Positions 1-10,577 of a DNA stretch of 64,000 nucleotides are shown one piece after another. The stretch spans positions 50,494,540-50,558,539 of the forward strand of contig CM040432.1 in assembly GCA_022702705.1 (NCBI GenBank), in the 5' to 3' direction. The stretch is from Papilionanthe hookeriana x Papilionanthe teres (lineage: Eukaryota; Streptophyta; Magnoliopsida; Asparagales; Orchidaceae). The first letter of the stretch is position 1, and every line of letters starts with the position of its first letter. The position numbers and the translations under genes are program-made. Under the pieces are notes generated by a model, which searched no databases, had not been told where the DNA came from, and saw nothing but the letters and a program-made list of their open reading frames with translations.

Positions 1-408
1 ATTGGGAAATCTCTTGTGGATGTTTATGGAAAGACAAAAAGTCATGTTTCTAGAGCATTTTCTTCTTCTATGCCTTCTACTTCTGCATCCAGACCTTCCA
101 CTTCTACTTCTGAGCCTCTACCAGATATGTGGAATACTGTTTGTAAACGGTACTTGGAGTATCAAAGTGAACTATTCTTGATGCAATGTAGAGTAGAAGA
201 TCTGGACAGTAAAATCGATCATGTATCTGGTTATATACAGAGGAAGAGTGATTATGATGGAGAATATAATGATGCTCTTGTGAAATTCTTGAAGGGTGAT
301 AAGAATATCGAAGTTTCGACCTATCTTAAATTCACCCCTTGGATAAATCCCAGAAATTCTGCTCCAGATGTTTCCTTCAACGATGATGAAGAGACCGAGG
401 ATGATTAG
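1..408 (+). CDS. 3' ORF of element A (plant transposon-associated protein), C-terminal part
   Basis: The frame is open from the first base of the window to a TAG at 406-408, so the start lies upstream. The visible part is a Ser/Thr-rich stretch followed by a charged helix-forming segment (WNTVCKRYLEYQSELFLMQC onward) and an acidic tail rich in Asp and Glu. It corresponds to the C-terminus of the 3' ORF of elements B (14651-15019, minus) and C (25389-25676): all three have a region of the form 'RxxDFDxxYxDAxVxFxxG' followed by a Pro/Asp-rich end. This ORF sits after pol in Athila elements and is often annotated 'putative plant transposon protein'. Its function is unknown, and an envelope-like role is only suggested by position. 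No stop interrupts the 136 visible codons. Confidence 0.75.
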   Translation: MGKSLVDVYGKTKSHVSRAFSSSMPSTSASRPSTSTSEPLPDMWNTVCKRYLEYQSELFLMQCRVEDLDSKIDHVSGYIQRKSDYDGEYNDALVKFLKGDKNIEVSTYLKFTPWINPRNSAPDVSFNDDEETEDD

Positions 409-744
409 ATTTTATTTCTAATTTGCTTTAGTTATGTTATGTTTTTAGTTTTTAGTTTTTAGTATTATTGTACTGTATGTGTAACTCTGTGATAATTCGG
501 TTATGTTTCTGTTGTTTGAATGCTTAGAACTTTATCCTATTTATGCTCATGTTGTTTTAGCATATTTATTTAAAATTGTAAAAGAGTTTTGGTTTTCATA
601 TGTTATTTACATTGCTACTCATTTATATTGCTGCTTATACATGTATTACTTTACTGTTTTAAATACCTTAAATGTTATACATTTTTCTTCCTATTTAGTT
701 TAAAATTTCATATTGTAAAATTTTTAAACCTTATTAAAAGAACT

Positions 745-760
745 AAGTTTGGGGGTGGGA
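745..760 (+). other. Upstream purine tract of element A
   Basis: AAGTTTGGGGGTGGGA lies 337 bp after the 3' ORF stop and about 870 bp before the terminal polypurine tract. Elements B and C carry the same motif at nearly the same distance from their own 3' ORFs. It could be a second plus-strand priming site; that role is inferred. Confidence 0.5.
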
Positions 761-1614
761 AAAGAACTTAAATTTAAATTTTACTTGTCCTTAGTAAGCA
801 ATATTTTCAAAATTAATAGCATAACCTATAGAAGAAAAGTTAATTTAAGATAGATATCTTTTGTTTTTATGAATATTATAATAAACTTAGATAAGTATTT
901 TTTAATAACAAGGGATAATTCTAAAAATTTAATTATTTAATGAAAGAGTGTAAGAATTTTGATTCAACTATCTAAACTGAAAAAAAATGTATTTTTGAAA
1001 GTATTAGGAAATCTAAATGTTTACTTGAGAAGAAAGAATTTAAACTCTATGAAAACTATTTTTGCTAAACACATATTCATTAAGTGAAGATGTATAAAGT
1101 ATGTAAAAATAAGTTAAGGATAGTGAAGTTCAAAATCATTAACAGACTATCCAGATATAGTAATCCTCACAGAAAAAAGAGGCAAAATCAAAAGAAAAAT
1201 GAAAAAAGCCAAAAATGAAAAATATGTGAGAAAAAGCTTGAGGAGATGCCTTATCAAAAATTGGCTTCACTTGAATTATCTTATAGTAGGATACCTAATT
1301 ACATTTTTAACTTAAGGTTCATGTATAAGCATCATTACTAGTAGAATTATCATGAAAGTCTTTTTCTTGTAAATTATATACATGCTCTTAATAGGACAAA
1401 TTGCAAATGTTTTTTAAATAGATATGAGAAGAGAGTTCTTAACACATGATTAATAAATATTTTACATATTTTGGTTTTAGCCTAAGTTATTAAAAAGTTT
1501 CTTAACTTTCATTTTTCTATTTATAAAACGAATAGTTACAGAAGTCTTAAAGAAAATTTTTCTCCATAGATTATTTTTCTTTAGTAGTAAAAAGTTACTT
1601 GAGGACAAACAACA

Positions 1615-1631
1615 TTTAAGTTTGGGGGAAT
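1615..1631 (+). other. Terminal polypurine tract of element A
   Basis: TTAAGTTTGGGGGAA lies directly before the first base of the 3' LTR. This is the normal place for plus-strand DNA priming in LTR retrotransposons. Confidence 0.75.
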
Positions 1632-2060
1632 TGATCCACCTTAAAATTACCTAAAATTTTATATCATTTTTAATTAATATTTTAAGGATATTACGCTTTA
1701 ATGAAAGGTATTTCTTATATTTTTGTTTGCAAGTACAAGAAAATGAGTTTGTGAAGAAAAAGAGTCAAAAAAAGAGTAAAATGAGCAAAAATGAGCCTAG
1801 TGAAGAAAAGAGGTAAAACAAGCTGATTCTGGCGCCTAGGCACCATATCTGGTGCTTAGGCATCAGACACAGCAGTGGATTTTAGAGAATTCTTTGACAG
1901 TTTTGTGATGGTTATTGATGCTTCTGAAACAATCTATAAGTCTCTAGACAAATTCCCACATGTTATAAACAAGATACAATGAATATAGACACAAGGAATC
2001 AATTTTTCAACGAAGAGGTGCGACTCAAATATGAAGGGACGCGTCCATTTGTACAGGAAG

Positions 2061-2078
2061 CTGGCGCCTAGGCGCCAG
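2061..2078. repeat. 18-bp perfect GGCGCC palindrome in LTR A
   Basis: CTGGCGCCTAGGCGCCAG equals its own reverse complement. A degenerate version is at 1831-1850, and a partial one follows at 2081-2096. It lies about 100 bp upstream of the TATA-like sequence at 2178, where an upstream promoter element would be expected. Confidence 0.8.
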
Positions 2079-2177
2079 ATCTGGCGTCTAGGCACCACAG
2101 TTACTTTCTAGAAGATTCGTAGAATGTGACCGAATTTTGAAGAAATGTCTTAAACAACCCCTAGTCATTTTTGATGC

Positions 2178-2190
2178 TTTATAAATATAG
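2178..2190 (+). promoter_or_regulatory. TATA-like box of LTR A
   Basis: TTTATAAATATAG lies about 550 bp into the LTR, followed 25-40 bp later by a purine-rich stretch. It is the best candidate core promoter in this LTR. The assignment rests only on sequence and position. Confidence 0.4.
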
Positions 2191-3492
2191 GACTATTCTA
2201 CAGCAAAGGGGGAGGAGTGTTGTAATTATGTTAAAGTTTTGTCAAATTGTTAGAAGAGTGTGGATTGTTCTTAAAGAGTCTTTCTCTTTACTTTTTCTTA
2301 CTTTAGTGAGAGTTTAGTGTGTTTTAATGTTATTGCTAGAGTTGGAGTCTTGTAAAAGTCAGTTGGAGTCAGAGAAACTTTGAAAGATTGCTTGGATAGC
2401 ATTCCAGATAAGTATTTATAACTTGGTTCTTAAGTTTTGTACTTTGATTTTGGGTTATATAAATATGATTTGTTGTATGAATCTGATGCTTTCTGTGTAG
2501 TCTTATTCTCTTTCTCCCTACGAATATGAAATGATTTAGTTACGGATTTAAATTGGTTTTGAAAAGTTTGCTTCTTTTTCTTCCATAATTTATTATGATA
2601 CTTTACCTGATCTTCATTTACCTTACAAATTGGTTTCTTGTATCGTTAAAATCTGTGGATAATTCTTAAAATCTGACTGTGGGCTAAGAGTTCTTAACTT
2701 GTATGTATCACATTTCTCTTGGAAAGGTAGATTATAATTCCTTGAAGGGGGAGGTGCAAATAGATATGGAGATAATCTTTGATTGGCATAGAATTGTTTA
2801 TGTTTTTAGAGTGACAGGCTAAATTCTATCAATTTGGTTCAAAAGAAAAGCGACGGCTCACTAGTAGGCCAGACCATAAGCACCCTGGAGTAATTTAGAA
2901 GTGAGAGCCTAGAATTAGTCCTTACTACTAACAATACATCCTGAACCAATCTTCAAAACTAGCCAATGTTTTTTGCTGCTTGCATAAAGAGTTAAAAAAT
3001 ATGTATGCTCCAATTTGTCATAATACCACATTCTCAAAGTTTTCAAGCTAATTTAGTTGTCTACTAATCATGAAATATTTCGTATGAGGAAGGAATCTTT
3101 GTTTATTGTGTTAAAGCATTTAAATTACTTGCAATTTATACTTGAGTAACTTGCATATTTTTTTTATTTACTTTTATTTTTAGCTGATTAGTTTTTAAGT
3201 AAACTTTTAATTTTTTTATTAAACATTTTCTTTCTTTTGCATTACATAGTTTCCCCGTGGGATCGATATTTGGGGTTTTAAAAAGAAAACTCTATATTAC
3301 TTGAAACGGTACACATACTTGCATAATACCGCTAGTGTACGATTTATATTTTCAAAACTATAATCTTTAATCATCGTACATTAGTCGCTTAATCTGATTT
3401 GGGGTCAAGTTTGGTCATAATTTTATAAGCTCTTTTACTAGTGTATTTGCGCTCGGGTCACTATTGAAGGGAAAATAGAAGTTTGATCATCA

Positions 3493-5029
3493 GTTCTTCT
3501 TTGTTAGCGGGATTTTTTACCACTCAACATCCTCATCCTATACAAAAGTTGGCTGAAAGATAGGAACATCAAACATAAAGTGGGAATGCGCGACTCATAC
3601 CCTATTTATAAGAATTACTGGAACGAAACTGCAGGGAAAAAATATTGCAAGTACTTACTAAGAAATAAATAAGCAATTTTTTTTTTAATTCTTATCTCTA
3701 TTGCAGTTGTTACTCTCAAAGAAGTGAGAAATCAAGGAACTAAATATTTACTTTGTAAATCAGGCTACATGAATCTTAAGGAAATCAGATGATCCTTACA
3801 AAAATGATGCAAAAATGATCACGCTAAAAGACCAACCATCTAGTATCACTTTATTCAGTCTGCCAATGGGCCGACCAAACCAAATGAAATCTGAATATGA
3901 TCTAATAAATGTTGTACGTCAAAACCTACAATGACTGTAATATCGGCTCCTCAATTGATTTCAGGTCATTTGCAGAAAAGGTCAACTGTCACTCCAGCCC
4001 TCGTTAGAGACCACTGTCTTTAATAAAGGTTGCCCATCAGATCGCATTGATACACCCTTTGCCTATTGGAATAAACATTCACAAAGGATAAAAACTCTAT
4101 TTAAGGTTCCCCAAAGAAAGCCGACCAAACACTTATCGACCAACAAAATGAATCTTACCTGGCCGAATGACCAACAACAGTTACCAATAAATATAGGCGC
4201 CAACAACGGTTATCAAGGAAAAAATATCTAAAAGGCACTTACAAATATTTAAAGATGTAATAGCTTATAAATGATTAATAATTCTTATTTAATCAGGACA
4301 AACATATAATTTATTAAACATCCCCTAAAAAATATTTCCACAAAGCCTTAAATTGTGGAAGCTACAGCAGAGAAGATATGCGCTTGTGATCTTTCCCTGT
4401 CTACATCAATTGTGCTTCATCAATGGTCACAACTGCGAGTTTTAGCTCATGAATCTGAGAAATTTAAGAGGTTGTTTGGTTATAAGTTTTTTTGAAAAAT
4501 TAGATTTTTAAATGAAATGCAAATTAACTTTATATTGTACTTTAATTTCTTTAAGTTTATTTGATTGGTAGAAAAATTGAAGAGAGTACGATTGGAATGA
4601 ATCCTACTTTGAATTCTAGGTTGTTTAGGGTGTTTTAGGAATGGCTTAGAAGTGTGGTATTTTTTTTTCGGGAATATATTAGGAGCTGCTCTGATAATAG
4701 CCCACCTGAATTATTCAATTAATTTAAATTATTAATAAATAAATTATTTATTATTATTTTTTAAAGCGCATTAATTTTTTTTAAAAAAAGGTTAACCAGA
4801 CTCATCAAATTCATATTTAAATTTCGAGATCAGAACTCCAAGAAGATCAGACAAGACATTGTGTGCATAAAAAATTTAAGAAAAAAATCTTTTATGAAAA
4901 TCAATCCGCTAAAATTTATGATTGCATTTATTTAACCATATTGACCAATGCTAAACTTATAAAAGACAAAAATCCTTTCAATAAAAAATTAAAGCAATGA
5001 TAATAATCGATTTACCCGCAAGAAAAAAA
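3493..5029. other. Unassigned AT-rich sequence between elements A and C
   Basis: I see no coding frame of note here. The part at 3840-4200 has repeated GGCCGACC/CGACCAA-type words and a TTTAAGG-containing promoter-like stretch near 4100. Some of this resembles the style of the LTR start at 63.4 kb, so it may be a piece of an old LTR. The rest is AT-rich with homopolymer runs. Confidence 0.3.
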
Positions 5030-5203
5030 TCTTGTGATCTAAGATTTCTAACTGTTGTCTAGTGAAATAAGTAGCTTAAAACAAATTAACCTAGATTAAT
5101 AGACATATTGTCATGAGGAATTTGCAATTAAGATAGTCAGTCAACCATACACGTATACTTGCTTGATTGACCGACTTGCTTCACATCAATTTCAGGCATT
5201 TAA
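5030..5203 (+). mobile_element. 5' LTR remnant of element C
   Basis: This stretch matches the distal part of the 3' LTR of C: the segment with GTGATCTAAGATTTCTAAC, then after a deletion the segment with GACTTGCTTCAC and TTTCAGGCATT. The left part of the LTR is missing. The exact 3' edge is uncertain by several bases because the primer site next to it is decayed. Confidence 0.6.
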
Positions 5204-5207
5204 TTTT

Positions 5208-5225
5208 TAAATTCGTTGTCATGGA
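5208..5225 (+). other. Decayed tRNA-Asp primer binding site of element C
   Basis: TTCGTTGTCATGGAA aligns with the intact tRNA-Asp site of element B (reverse strand, GCCGTTGCCGGGGAA), mostly through C-to-T and G-to-A type changes. It lies just after the 5' LTR end, as required. About 12 of 20 positions agree, so this rests on position as much as on identity. Confidence 0.45.
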
Positions 5226-5409
5226 AAAGTGTTAAAAGTTCTTTCTGACTATTAGAACTTCAGTCAAACAACTTAAAGTCTTGGTTTGAACATTTTATTG
5301 TTTTTTGTTTCCTTCTTGTGTTTATTTTATTTTTGCTATGTGTTTCTTCCCTATTTTTCTGGCATTTTGTTGCATTTCCTATATTAGGGTAAAACTACTA
5401 TTTGCATAC

Positions 5410-6800
5410 ACATCATTGCATGTGTAGGAATAGCTTAGATGAATTGATGCCACTTGACTCGCAAATTGAGCGAATCTTTATAAAACACAGGAGGATTAAA
5501 GAATTGCGAGAGGCACACCTAGAGACGGTTAAACCTTAGGACAATCACATGAAGTCATTTAGGTAGTATTCCAACTCATCAATAGTGGAGATTCACATGA
5601 GCATTAATTACCATACCGTAAAAACCAACACCTTTAATTTGAGGCATGCCATAATCAAAATGTTGCAAAACAACCAGTTTCTGGATCACCCATTGAGGAC
5701 GTAATCTTCACTTAGCTAACTTCCTAATACTGTGTCACATTTAGGTATAACGGTTTCATTAGTGATGTCATTAGACTAAGGCATTTCCCGTTTTCACTGA
5801 AGGATAATACCAAGATATGGTTAACCTCCTTAGCCCTAGGATCCATCATGCTTGGACTGGCCAAACTTAGAAGTTTCTGACCAAATCTTTTCCTCCATCT
5901 AAGGCTATCAAGCTTAGGTATGACATTACCTCATTCACTCAAGTAGATGAAAAGTCGATTCATGAGGTTTATTAGAGGATCAAAAAGTTACTTAGAAAGG
6001 ACCCACACAATACTCAATTTGACTGGCTTATTATCCAAACCTTATATAGGTTCTTTAAGGTCCATTATAGATGCTACAACTGGGAGATCCTTGATGTCGA
6101 AGTCATTTGATGAGGCACACAAGCTGATTGAGAAAATGACCACCAATAGATTTTAATGATCTTCTGAGAGAATCATCCCAAAAATGTAGCAAGTGTGCAC
6201 GACACTGACAGCTTACCTATCCTAGCCACACAAGTAGCTGTCATTTCTAGAAATTTAGATAAATTTTGGATGAATTCAGTGCAAGGTTCTCTACAAAGTG
6301 AGGAGATGAGTTATAGAACAGTAGGAGATCCCAACACAACGACCTTAGAGACACTCAATGCCATAGAAAAAAAGATGAACAATCCATACTCCAACACCTA
6401 CAACCAAGATCAGAAAAAACCACTCCAATTTCTAATGTAACAATAACAATCAAGGTATAGGAACTCAATAGGGGGAACACTCAAGCTAACCCTGTAGTTA
6501 GTTGTAATAACCAAGGAAACTATAACAAGAGATAATCTTACCCACCAGGATTCCCTTCAAAACCCAACTTAAAAAGAAAAAGTCCACTCCTAGAGGGGCT
6601 AGTTTTACAAATTGGGAACCAAATATAGAGTCAGATTATAGCCATCAGGAACATAGAAACTCAACTTGGATAGCTAGAAAATGCAATGACCAATACACCC
6701 CCATGGACACTCCCAGTAACATTGAGGTGAACCCTAAAGAGAAGTGGAAGGAGCAAGTGCAAGCGACAAGGCTGAGAAGTGGGAAGGAGTTGGAAGATGA
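5410..6800 (+). pseudogene. gag remnant of element C
   Basis: Translation in shifting frames gives pieces that align with the gag of element B. One at about 5655-5690 contains IIKMLQNNQF (B: IIQMVQNNQF). The RYNGFISDVIRLRHFPFSLKD-like piece near 5745-5810 is the counterpart of the B segment with KYDGVSNDAVRLGIFSFLLRD. A 69-codon frame at 5947-6156 carries the SLMSKSFDEAHKLIEKMTTN motif typical of Athila gag. A frame at 6195-6440 ends in a NNPYSNTYN block that B also has. Gag is the structural protein of the virus-like particle. Many stops and frame changes make this copy dead. Confidence 0.7.
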
Positions 6801-7080
6801 CATTAGGAGGGAGAAGAGTCTTGTTGATTTAGGGCTTGAACCAAGAGAGATAAGAGAGACCCCACTCTAGGACATAGACACATTTCACCCCTTAGGAAAG
6901 AGCAAGAAAAACTCCTACCACATTTCTCACAGAGGCCGCATAAGCAAAAATTGAACCAACAATTTTTTAGGTTCCTAGAGCTTTTTAAGAGTTGACCATA
7001 AACATTATATTTGTAGAAGCCTAAGAACTGATGCCTAGTTATTCCAAATTCATGAAATATGTCCATACCAAAAAGAGAAA

Positions 7081-7437
7081 AATAGAAAATTTTGAGACTA
7101 TAGCCCTGACAGAAGAGTGTACACTTGCCAATAAAGCTTAAGGACCCATATAACTTTACACTCCCTTGTGCCATAGAAGACAAATCTGTTGGGAAGGCCA
7201 TCTATAACTTAGGAGCCAGTATAAATCTTATGTCCCTATCCATGTTTACACTACTAGCAATAGAAGTCCAACCCACTACATTGACCCTTCAATTAGTTGA
7301 TCAATCCTTGACCTACTCGAGAGGAATCATAGAGAACACATTAGTTAAGACTGTCAAAAACATATTCCCTTTTGATTTTGTGGTCCTGATTATGGAGAAG
7401 GATAAAGAAATATCATTGATTCTTGGTTGAACCTTTT
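7081..7437 (+). pseudogene. Aspartic protease remnant of element C, catalytic Asp replaced
   Basis: A 101-codon frame (7125-7430) has the Athila protease layout: PYNFTLPCAIEDKSVGKAIY, then NLGASINLMSLS, then TLTLQLVDQSLTYSRG and a PFDFVVLIMEKDKE...SLILG end. In element B the active-site motif is DLGAS. Here codon 7206-7208 is AAC, so the catalytic Asp is Asn. The frame then stops right after ILG, where RPF would follow. Retroelement proteases work as dimers with one Asp from each subunit, so this change alone would be inactivating. Confidence 0.75.
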
Positions 7438-7839
7438 AAGCCACAGGGAGGGGCAACGGTTGATGTTTAGAATGAAAAATTGACCATGAGAGTGAATGAT
7501 CAAGAGATTACATTTTATTATTTTAAATTCAAAGAGATTTCCTCAATATCCTAGCAATGATCAATGTCATAAAGTATACGTGGTTGAAAGGGTAGTTTCA
7601 AGCCCATTTTTTGAAACTGTGGAAGTGGGCCCAATAAAGCAAGCAGTGGTTGAGGATTGTGGTGAGAATCGTGGGAGAAATCAACTATGCTGTAGAGGGG
7701 AACCCTAGGACCTTTAGGGAGAGATTCGAGATCTTAGATACGACCACTAATGTCAAACTTTTAGTGTCATCCACAGAGGTAGCCCATAAGTTGGAGTTAA
7801 ACGCACTATTTAAAAACCTCATTTAGGAAAGCCTTTGGG

Positions 7840-8720
7840 TGGACCATAAATTACATTAAAGGTATAAGCACATCCATGTACTTGTATAGAATTCTAATGA
7901 AAGAGGGACATGAACTCAAATAGTTCCTCAGAGGAGGTTGAACTTTGTGATGAAGAAAGTAGTTAAGAAAGAGATTTAAAGTGGTTGGATGCAAGCAGTC
8001 TACACCATCTCAGATAGTTTTTAAATCAACCTAATTCACTGTGCCCAAAAAGGGGGGTGATAATAGTAGAGAATGAAAGAAACGAATTGATATCCACTAG
8101 AACTATCACTACCTGAAGAATTTTCATTGACTATAAGAAGTTGAACACTGCCACTAGGAATGATCACTTTCCCCTGCCCTTGACCAATTATTTGAAAGAT
8201 TAGCATGTCACCCTTTCGTCTATTTCCTAGATGGCTACTTAAGTTACCACCAGATTTTTATAACCTTTGATGACCAAGATAAAACCACATTCACGTGCTC
8301 CTATAGACCTTTTCCTTTAAAAGGATGCATTTTGGACTATACAATACGACAATCATCTTTCAGTGCTGCATGATGTCCATCATTTCTAATCTGATAGAGA
8401 CTAGGATAAATATTTTCATGGATGATTTCACCGTGTTAGGAACATCTTTTGTTTCATGCCAAAAAAATCTTGCAAAAGTATTACAAAGGTGTGAGGAGAC
8501 CAATCTGATATTGAACCGGGAAAAATGTCAATTCATTGTCAACGCAGAGATAATGTTGAGGCATAAGATTTTGATGAAAGAGATGGAGGTAGATCCATTT
8601 AAGATATAGGTGATAGAGAAATTGTCCCCGCCCGCTTTAGTGAAAGGGATTGAGACCTTTTTAGGGCACACCAGGTTTTATCATCACTACATTAAGGACT
8701 TTTTAAAAAACACAAAACCT
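7840..8720 (+). pseudogene. Reverse transcriptase remnant of element C
   Basis: Recognisable blocks in order are an IFIDYKKLNTATRNDHFPLP-type block near 8120-8180, a MHFGLYNTTIIFQCCMMSII block at 8325 (B: MPFGLCNAPATFQRCMMSIF), and the polymerase motif FMDDF near 8420. The FxDD form replaces the usual YxDD and is shared with element B. The frame 8325-8609 is open for 94 codons, but in-frame stops lie on both sides. The domain copies RNA into DNA in intact elements. Confidence 0.75.
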
Positions 8721-9250
8721 TTGTCCCATTTTTCAGAAAAAGTCATGTAAGTCCACTTTTATGAGACTTATGTAACTGCCTATGATAAAAACAAAGCTAG
8801 TAACACAACTATGATTCTAGCACCATACTAGGAGCTTCTTTTCGAGTTGATGTGAAATAGTGACTATGCAGTAGAGGTGATTTTAGTTCAGAGGTTATAT
8901 AAGATTTTAAATGTTATATATTATGCAAGTAGAACTCTCATGACGCACAAGTGAACTACACTGCAAAGGAGCTATTGACTATAGTGTATGCATTTGATAA
9001 GTTTGGATCTGGGATCTGTGTTAAAGTGTATATCGATCACGCTGCTATCAGATATCTTGTGGCTATAAAGGATGTCAACCCCAGTTTGATTGAATAGGCC
9101 CTCTTACTATAAGAATTTGACATGAAGATCCTTGATCGGAAATATACAAGAAATTAGGTAGCTGATCACTTGTCTAGGCTAAAGCAAGAGACTTCTGATG
9201 AGTGTCTTGTCAATATTAATGAGAGATTTCTTAATGAGCAACTCCTCATC
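8721..9250 (+). pseudogene. RNase H remnant of element C
   Basis: Scattered in-frame pieces match the RNase H of element B: a Tyr-rich block near 8920-8960 (YYASRTL-like), a TVYAFDKF-like piece near 8980, a block near 9030-9060 corresponding to HTDHSAIKYL in B, and a DHLSRL-type end near 9165-9185. Stops are frequent. Confidence 0.55.
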
Positions 9251-10540
9251 ATTTAAGAGAAAAATGGCCTGTGGTATGCTGACATCATCAAATTCACTGT
9301 TAGTGGGATCATTCCTTACAATCTGAACTACCGCCAAAGGAAGAAATTCTTTTTAGATACCTGAGTCTACAATTGGGATAAGCCACATCTCTTTAAAAGT
9401 ATAAAAACTGTAACTTTAGGAGATGTGTTTCATTGGAAGATGTCAATAATATCATTAGTTCTTGTTACAATTCAAAATTAGGGGGGTGGGGGGCGGGCAT
9501 TTAGAGGGTTTAGAATTGCAGCAAACATGTTATAATCTAGATTTTATTAGTTTACTTTTTTTATGGATGTGAATAAATATGAAAGAACTTGTGACATATG
9601 TCAACATATTGACATTACTACTACAAGAGATCAAATGCCCCTAAATATTACCTTAGAATTTGAGATCTTTGATGTTCGAGGAATTAACTTTATGGGGCAC
9701 TTTGTACCATCTCTAAAAAACTTGTATATTTTGGTGGAAGTAAGCTATGTCTCTAAGTGGATTAAAGCGGCTACATTGCCTAATTATGATGCTTAGAGTG
9801 TTCAAGACTTTTTTGAACAAATACATTTTCAGACAATTTGGAAAACCTAAGGTGATGTAGGTATTCACTTTTGTAACAAAAAGATGGAGACATTAATTAT
9901 CTAATTTGGAATCAAACATAGGTGTCAAGTGCTTGCCTCCAAAGGAAAAACTAAAAGGATTCTAGTGAAAACTATCAACCCTAGTAAGAAAGATAGGTCA
10001 CCTGGGTTAGATGGGGCTTTATGGGCATACAAGATTGATTTCAAGACAGCCATGGATTGTCATCCTATAGATTGATTTTTAGAAAGGCTGTCATCCGCCT
10101 GTTTAATTAGAGCATAAAGCCCAGTGAGCCGTTAAACAGTTTAAATATAATCTAAAAGACGCGACAGATAAAATACTACCACAATTGAACAAATTGGAAG
10201 AGATTAGATAGGAAGCCTATGAGAATGCCAAAATGTATAAGAAAAAGAGTAAAAAGTGACATGATCATAAGCTAATTAAAAAAGAATTTCAACCTAGACA
10301 AGATGTAGTATAATTTTCAATTGAAATTATTTCACAAAAAAATAAAATCTAGAAGGTCAAGTTTGTTAACTACAATCAAAGTATCCATTTGAGGTCGTAG
10401 ATATTCAGGATAAGAAGACTATCACAACTTTTAAAGTTAACAGCTAACTGTTGAAGTTGTACCTAGGAGGTGATAAAAGAGATCCTATTGAGGGCTTGAT
10501 ATTGGAATTATTCTAATAGTAGATCTGGCACGGTCTGGCT
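9250..10540 (+). pseudogene. Integrase remnant of element C
   Basis: A 77-codon frame at 9563-9796 holds the end of the zinc-binding region (CDICQ) and the start of the catalytic core (FDVRGINFMGHFVPSLKNLY). It corresponds to CDRCQ and FDVWGLDFMGPFTPSFGNLY in element B. Note GINFMG where B has GLDFMG, so the first catalytic Asp is Asn. Later pieces are badly shifted. A G-rich run at 9481-9497 and other small insertions disrupt the region just upstream. Confidence 0.65.
9481..9497 (+). other. G-rich run (possible quadruplex)
   Basis: GGGGGGTGGGGGGCGGG interrupts the decayed integrase of element C. Three long G blocks could be grouped as four G-tracts. Nothing else supports a function. Confidence 0.4.
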
Positions 10541-10543
10541 CAG

Positions 10544-10577
10544 GACGTTAAACCAAACGCTAGCTTGGGAGGCAACC
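10544..10577 (+). other. Conserved 34-nt post-pol motif, element C copy
   Basis: GACGTTAAAC followed by a CGCTAGCTTGGGAGGCAACC tail sits where pol should end. Element B has a same-length copy at 18237-18204 (minus), 23 nt after its pol stop, with the pattern GACGTTAAACAAAGC...GAGAGGCAAACC. Little else in this non-coding zone is conserved between the two elements. Confidence 0.6.

Larger units (their letters stand above)
1..3492 (+). mobile_element. Element A: 3' part of an Athila-type Ty3/gypsy retrotransposon
   Basis: The window opens inside this element. What remains is the end of the 3' ORF, about 1.2 kb of AT-rich non-coding sequence with an early purine tract, the terminal polypurine tract, and a complete 3' LTR. 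The layout matches elements B and C in this window: the same purine motif 337 bp after the ORF stop, and an LTR that begins TGAT and ends ATCA. Gag-pol and the 5' LTR lie outside the window, so the target duplication cannot be tested. Confidence 0.8.
1632..3492 (+). mobile_element. 3' LTR of element A (about 1.86 kb)
   Basis: The LTR starts TGATCCACC right after the polypurine tract and ends GATCATCA. Along it are two GGCGCC-rich blocks (1831-1868 and 2061-2099), a TATA-like stretch at 2178-2190, and near the end a box beginning GGGATCGATA (3258-3323). The LTRs of B, C and D show the same order. The left edge is secure; the right edge is chosen from the TGAT...ATCA pairing and could be off by a few bases. 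Confidence 0.75.

Noticed and set aside
6803..7201. 132-codon open frame on the minus strand
   Set aside because: Antisense to the decayed gag-protease region of element C; the plus-strand translation carries the family motifs.
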